Assembly (NCBI GenBank): GCA_947565915.1
Contig: CANOHY010000025.1
Span: forward strand, 1-27,404
DNA from: an uncultured Eggerthellaceae bacterium
Lineage (GTDB): Bacteria; Actinomycetota; Coriobacteriia; Coriobacteriales; Eggerthellaceae
Direction of reading: 5' to 3'
Length of the DNA: 27,404 nucleotides
The position numbers were made by a program, and so were the translations under genes. Numbering within the stretch: the stretch's first letter is position 1; every line of letters begins with the position of its first letter. The notes under the pieces were generated by a model that saw only the letters and a program-made list of their open reading frames with translations, had not been told where the DNA came from and did no database searches. Positions 23,877 to 27,404 of this stretch are shown one piece after another.

Positions 23877-26497
23877 TGGCGCACCTCGACGCTTTCCGAA
23901 GACGACAGGTAGGTTTCCAAGGTGAAGCCCACGTCCTTATCGAACGGCCGAGCGAAGGCTTCGGGGTATTGCCGCGCAAGCTCGTCCAAGTTCGCCTTCT
24001 CGATATTCACCAGATACCCATTGGTCACCTCGCCAGGGCAATTCTTCGATGTGGTCGCGCTCGGGCAGATGAGATTGTTCGCACCGCTCCGATCGAGGCC
24101 ACCCCGACCTGGCACAATGGCGTCTACACGGGCGCCATGGTCTTGGTTCACGGCACCAGGCATGATGCGCTCGGTCACCAGTGCGCCACCCAGAACCGAT
24201 CCTCGCTCGTTGTAGATGCGCACGATATCGCCATCCTCGATGCCCAGCTTGCCCGCATCGAACGGGTTGATCCACACGGGCTCGTAGGCGTAGCCATCGG
24301 GGCCGATCACCTTGCATGAGGGAATCTCGCGCAGCCACGTGATGTCGTCGCCTTGGGCATGCACGCGCCAACGCGGATGATTGGACATCATCAGGAATGG
24401 GTACTTCACTGCACGGTCGGAACTTATGCGCTCGTGATGCTGCTCGCTTTCCTCCACCCAATGGGGCACGATGGGACGCTCTTCGTCATCGGGGAAATGC
24501 TCGGCCAGGCCAAGCGAATAGAACTCGATCTTGCCCGAAGGCGTCTGAAGCGGGTTCGCACTTGGATCCTCGTAGAACTTGGCAAGGCCAATCGAATCCT
24601 CTTCCCAGTCTTTCGCGGTGGGAGCCACGCAGATCTTCGACTCGGCGAATTCATCGAAGCTCATGAGGTTCTGGGCGCCGCTTCCCTTGAACCCGCGCTC
24701 GATGAAGTCATCGATGCTCAGCCCCTCCGTGTAGCGCGCTACAAGGTTCTCGTAGATGCCGCCATATTGTTCGAGCCGCCTGGCCACCTCGATGACCGCT
24801 TCGTAGTCGGAAAGCGACTCGCCCAAGGACTCGATGGCGGGCTCGTGGATGTAGAGCAGGTTGTACTGCCCGTTCCAGTTGTCGGTGGCTATGTCCTTCT
24901 CCTCAAACATGGTGTTCACGGGCAAGATGAGGTCGGCGAAGATGCAGTCGTTCTCCATCCAGGGATGCTGCACCAAGATGAACTCGATGGCATCCAGCTT
25001 CATGGCGTCCTGCATCTCGAAGCCGTCGTTCCAGCAGGTGGACCAGCAAGGCGTATCGGACCAGATCATCTTGATGGGCGACTCTTCCATGCCCTTGTAC
25101 TCGAAGGTGAGGAACTGATCTTCCCGCGGTGCCGTGCATACCACGTGTCCTTGCCAGGTTTGCGGTCCGTCGAGCAGGGCCGCGGGCACGAGCGTCTTCG
25201 GAATGAACGACTGACTGCCCAGCGACTCATACCAGCCGTGATAGGCATCGGGCACCTCGAAGTACGCTTCGCTTCTGGGCAGCGGGTTGGCTTCGAGGAA
25301 GCCGAACTCGCTGAAGGCGGCTACCGAGAACTGGCCCGTGCCCGGCTTGCCGATTCCCTGCATGGCCAACAGACAAACCTCCAAGCGAGCCGGCTCGGTG
25401 GCAAAGCACGAGCGAATGTAGCCGCCACCGTTGAAGTGGGCGAAGCTCACTCGATGGCGAGCCCAATAACGCGCTAGAGCTTTGATGGTATAGCTCGGCA
25501 CGCCGCATTTCCCCTCGGCCCATTTCGGCGTTTTGGGAATGCCGTCTTCTCCGCCCAGCAAGTAGCGCTCGAACCAGTCGAAACCGATGGCATGAGTTTC
25601 CAAATACTCCTTGTCGTAGGTGCCCTCGACAAGCCAGGTATAGGCCACTCCGAGCCAGAGGGCGGCATCAGTATTGGGCAACACCGGAATCCAAGTGCCC
25701 GGATGGCACGCGCCCGCATGGTTCAGATCCGGCGAGATGAAAATCGACTGGATGCCTATCTCGTCGAACCAATACATCAGGCGGCTGGCCTGCTGACCGC
25801 CCCATCCCCACGGTGTGGATTCGGGATCGCATCCACAGTAGACCACCGCATCGCCATTCTCGGCGATATCCTTGATCATGTTCTGCTGGTTCACCTGCTT
25901 GCCCACGGGCTCCATGCCCCAGACATGCTTGGCACCCCAATACCATCCCTCCCAGCTGTCGGGCTGGCGAGCTTGGAGCGTGTAGCCCCCGAGCAGGTTC
26001 AACAAGTTGCTCTGGCAACCATGGGATGCATGGATCACCTTCGACTCACCATGACCATCGCACTGGGCCATGATGGCTTGCGGGCCATATTCGTCTTGGA
26101 TGCGCTTGATCTCCGAGGCAGCGATGTCGAGCGCCTCATCCCATGATATTTGGACGTACTTGCTCGTCCCCCGGTTCTGGGCATTGCGCTCGCCTTTCGG
26201 ATCCCAATCCTCGCGCTTGAGCGGATGCAGGATCCTGTTCTTCGAATAGATTCGCTTCTTGTAGCTAAGCGACAGCGGCGGCAGGAAGGTCTTCGACCCC
26301 GGGTCGAACTCCTTGCCCCGCGCCTTGATGGACCATGCGTTCCTTTCTTCCGGCGTGCTTACGTCGTCATAATGGAATGGCCGAATCCTCAGCACCTTCC
26401 CATCCTTCACATCAACGTAAGCCGTATTGGCGCCGCAGGCGAATGCGGCAAAGCTCACCCCCCTGATAACCGTCCTTCCTTGGGTTCTCTCTGACAT
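23873..26497 (-). CDS. Molybdopterin enzyme, pyrogallol-phloroglucinol transhydroxylase-like large subunit
   Basis: From the ATG at 26497 (AAAGGAGG upstream) the protein is 874 residues, close to the 875 of the Pelobacter enzyme; an upstream ATG at 26551 adds 18 residues without a ribosome site. It is a DMSO-reductase-family bis-MGD protein. It lacks the N-terminal CxxCxxxC cluster motif and any Tat signal, as in the transhydroxylase. Similarity to that enzyme is clear by eye: VKDGKVLRI, SIKARGKEF, then DPKGERNAQNRG and ISWDEA. The motif QPDSWEGWYWG holds D180-S181-W182, matching the Mo-ligand serine and its neighbours, and H149 matches the catalytic histidine. The substrate-contacting Tyr and Arg that I recall for the transhydroxylase are not conserved (region 150-160). 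It heads the five-gene operon. The reaction is probably a hydroxyl transfer, dehydroxylation or hydration of a ring compound; the substrate is unknown. Confidence 0.93.
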   Translation of the reverse strand: MSERTQGRTVIRGVSFAAFACGANTAYVDVKDGKVLRIRPFHYDDVSTPEERNAWSIKARGKEFDPGSKTFLPPLSLSYKKRIYSKNRILHPLKREDWDPKGERNAQNRGTSKYVQISWDEALDIAASEIKRIQDEYGPQAIMAQCDGHGESKVIHASHGCQSNLLNLLGGYTLQARQPDSWEGWYWGAKHVWGMEPVGKQVNQQNMIKDIAENGDAVVYCGCDPESTPWGWGGQQASRLMYWFDEIGIQSIFISPDLNHAGACHPGTWIPVLPNTDAALWLGVAYTWLVEGTYDKEYLETHAIGFDWFERYLLGGEDGIPKTPKWAEGKCGVPSYTIKALARYWARHRVSFAHFNGGGYIRSCFATEPARLEVCLLAMQGIGKPGTGQFSVAAFSEFGFLEANPLPRSEAYFEVPDAYHGWYESLGSQSFIPKTLVPAALLDGPQTWQGHVVCTAPREDQFLTFEYKGMEESPIKMIWSDTPCWSTCWNDGFEMQDAMKLDAIEFILVQHPWMENDCIFADLILPVNTMFEEKDIATDNWNGQYNLLYIHEPAIESLGESLSDYEAVIEVARRLEQYGGIYENLVARYTEGLSIDDFIERGFKGSGAQNLMSFDEFAESKICVAPTAKDWEEDSIGLAKFYEDPSANPLQTPSGKIEFYSLGLAEHFPDDEERPIVPHWVEESEQHHERISSDRAVKYPFLMMSNHPRWRVHAQGDDITWLREIPSCKVIGPDGYAYEPVWINPFDAGKLGIEDGDIVRIYNERGSVLGGALVTERIMPGAVNQDHGARVDAIVPGRGGLDRSGANNLICPSATTSKNCPGEVTNGYLVNIEKANLDELARQYPEAFARPFDKDVGFTLETYLSSSESVEVRQ

Positions 26498-26774
26498 CCA
26501 TCCTCCTTTCCAACGACTGCAAAGGCACGGAAAGAAGATGGCATCTGGCAAGCTGAAGCAGAATCAACCTCAGGACTGAATGCGAGAACCACGGCTATGA
26601 CCGCAAGTAGGGAATCGATTTATGACTAATAGTTGAGAGACGAACGAGCTGCGAAAGGATAAACTATTGGGGTTATTCGGCATCCCTGCAACAATCCCTC
26701 CCCTAGCTTCATCCATGCGTGAACGCAGCGATGCCTGCTCGCCTCTTGCTTGCGCATTCGCGAAGGAGGTTGCC
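26498..26774. promoter_or_regulatory. Divergent control region between the molybdenum operon and the LuxR-type gene
   Basis: The 277-base gap must hold both promoters. AATAGTT (26628-26634) and AACTATT (26662-26668) form an inverted pair 27 bases apart in the most AT-rich part. No convincing -10/-35 pair stands out on either strand. The arrangement fits control of the operon by the divergent regulator. Confidence 0.35.
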
Positions 26775-27377
26775 GTGGATAGCACAATCCGCTCGGGCAC
26801 GCCATTGCGCTTCATTGGCTTTGGGCTTTATTGGACATGGGTCTTTACGTGCTGCACCAATTCTTCGCCGATTTTCGGTGCCGTGGTAATTGATGGCATG
26901 CCATTCGAATACCTTTACTTCTTCTCCAGAACTGCGTGGCTGTTCCTCTTCGTGATGGCAAGCCATTTCGTGAATTCTCGGCTGCTCGAAAACGCTATGA
27001 GCATCGTCTGTGCCATCGTCGGCCCGATTTCGACCGCAGCATTCCCCTTAATTGCGCAAGCGGACTCCATTTCGCTCTTCGCGTTGCCCATCGCCATGAT
27101 CGGGCTGGTAGATGTGTCAATGTTCATACTCTGGATCAACTACTTTTGCACCAGAGGATCGAAGCAAACGATTGCCTACTTCGGCGCATCTTACGCATTC
27201 GGCGGTGCGATGAGCTTTCTTATCTCGTTGCTCATATACCCTTCCAATTATCTGACTGCCACCATCTTGCCCCTCTTGAGCGCAATCATCTTCGTCGTCT
27301 CGCGAAGAGATGCGAATTCCAGCGAATGCTTGATTGACCTTGTGAAGCCAGATAATTGGAAGGGTATAAGCTCATAG
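26775..27377 (+). CDS. N-terminal membrane half of a LuxR-type regulator, apparently frameshifted
   Basis: A GTG at 26775 has an ideal AAGGAGG (26763-26769) five bases upstream and begins the first hydrophobic region (RFIGFGLYWTWVFTCC), so I prefer it to the ATG at 26667. The 200 residues contain about six membrane spans, as in the N-terminal half of coriobacterial regulators with many spans and a C-terminal LuxR HTH of about 450-500 residues. A stop at 27375 cuts the protein before any HTH. The frame that is read from 27356 (LEGYKLIVGETFAVMV) stays open to the window end, pointing to a one-base deletion near 27351-27358. Its position, divergent from the molybdenum operon, makes it the likely regulator. 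The missing half lies outside the window. Confidence 0.65.
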   Translation: MDSTIRSGTPLRFIGFGLYWTWVFTCCTNSSPIFGAVVIDGMPFEYLYFFSRTAWLFLFVMASHFVNSRLLENAMSIVCAIVGPISTAAFPLIAQADSISLFALPIAMIGLVDVSMFILWINYFCTRGSKQTIAYFGASYAFGGAMSFLISLLIYPSNYLTATILPLLSAIIFVVSRRDANSSECLIDLVKPDNWKGISS

Positions 27378-27404
27378 TAGGCGAAACATTCGCCGTCATG
27401 GTTG

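Noticed and set aside
24353..25477. 374-codon plus-strand frame opposite the molybdenum enzyme
   Set aside because: The minus strand encodes a clear molybdopterin enzyme over its whole length.

Overview
The window is a high-GC (roughly 57-58%) chromosomal segment with strong AAGGAG-type ribosome binding sites. It looks like a gut-type coriobacterium, most likely Eggerthellaceae. This rests on a molybdopterin oxidoreductase operon facing a LuxR-family multi-membrane-span regulator, large gut-type surface proteins, and a YidC-like/sulfatase fusion next to a CDP-glycerol transferase. That assignment is inference from gene content; there is no rRNA or other phylogenetic marker, and I see no tRNA or CRISPR.

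Region 1 (1-7548, minus strand) is a cell-envelope block. Read in transcription order it holds a CPBP-type membrane protease, a CDP-glycerol glycerophosphotransferase-like enzyme, and a 926-residue YidC-like/LtaS-like sulfatase fusion that overlaps the transferase gene by ATGA. After a 340-base gap come UDP-glucose dehydrogenase (ugd) and a secreted CAP-domain protein that runs off the left edge. Together they suggest synthesis and export of a glycerophosphate-containing surface polymer. The transferase gene carries a G9 tract and 30-base tandem repeats, so it may be phase variable.

Region 2 (7577-15097) holds a short gene remnant with its own hairpin, a DUF4213/DUF364 protein, a 30-base perfect palindromic terminator, a zinc-ribbon/coiled-coil membrane protein, and a 1651-residue surface protein. 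The surface protein has NPCBM, transglutaminase-like, discoidin-like and six Ig-like domains.

Region 3 (15098-17949) is accessory DNA. It contains a decayed MarR-type regulator with a His/Cys/Gly-rich tail, several hairpins, a 146-base structure with 30-base inverted arms, and a lone gene fusing an excisionase-type HTH to a HipA-like kinase. Two direct repeats around the kinase promoter look like its operators.

Region 4 (17953-27404) has tgt, then the most interesting unit: a five-gene minus-strand operon. In order it encodes a molybdenum enzyme closely resembling the large subunit of pyrogallol-phloroglucinol transhydroxylase, an iron-sulfur subunit with a C-terminal Cna-B-like barrel, two different NCS2 nucleobase permeases, and a UroD/MtaA-family protein. 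A divergent LuxR-type membrane regulator at the right edge appears frameshifted. The mix suggests uptake and molybdenum-dependent conversion of a hydroxylated N-heterocycle (purine- or pyrimidine-like) rather than a phenol. That substrate assignment is inference.
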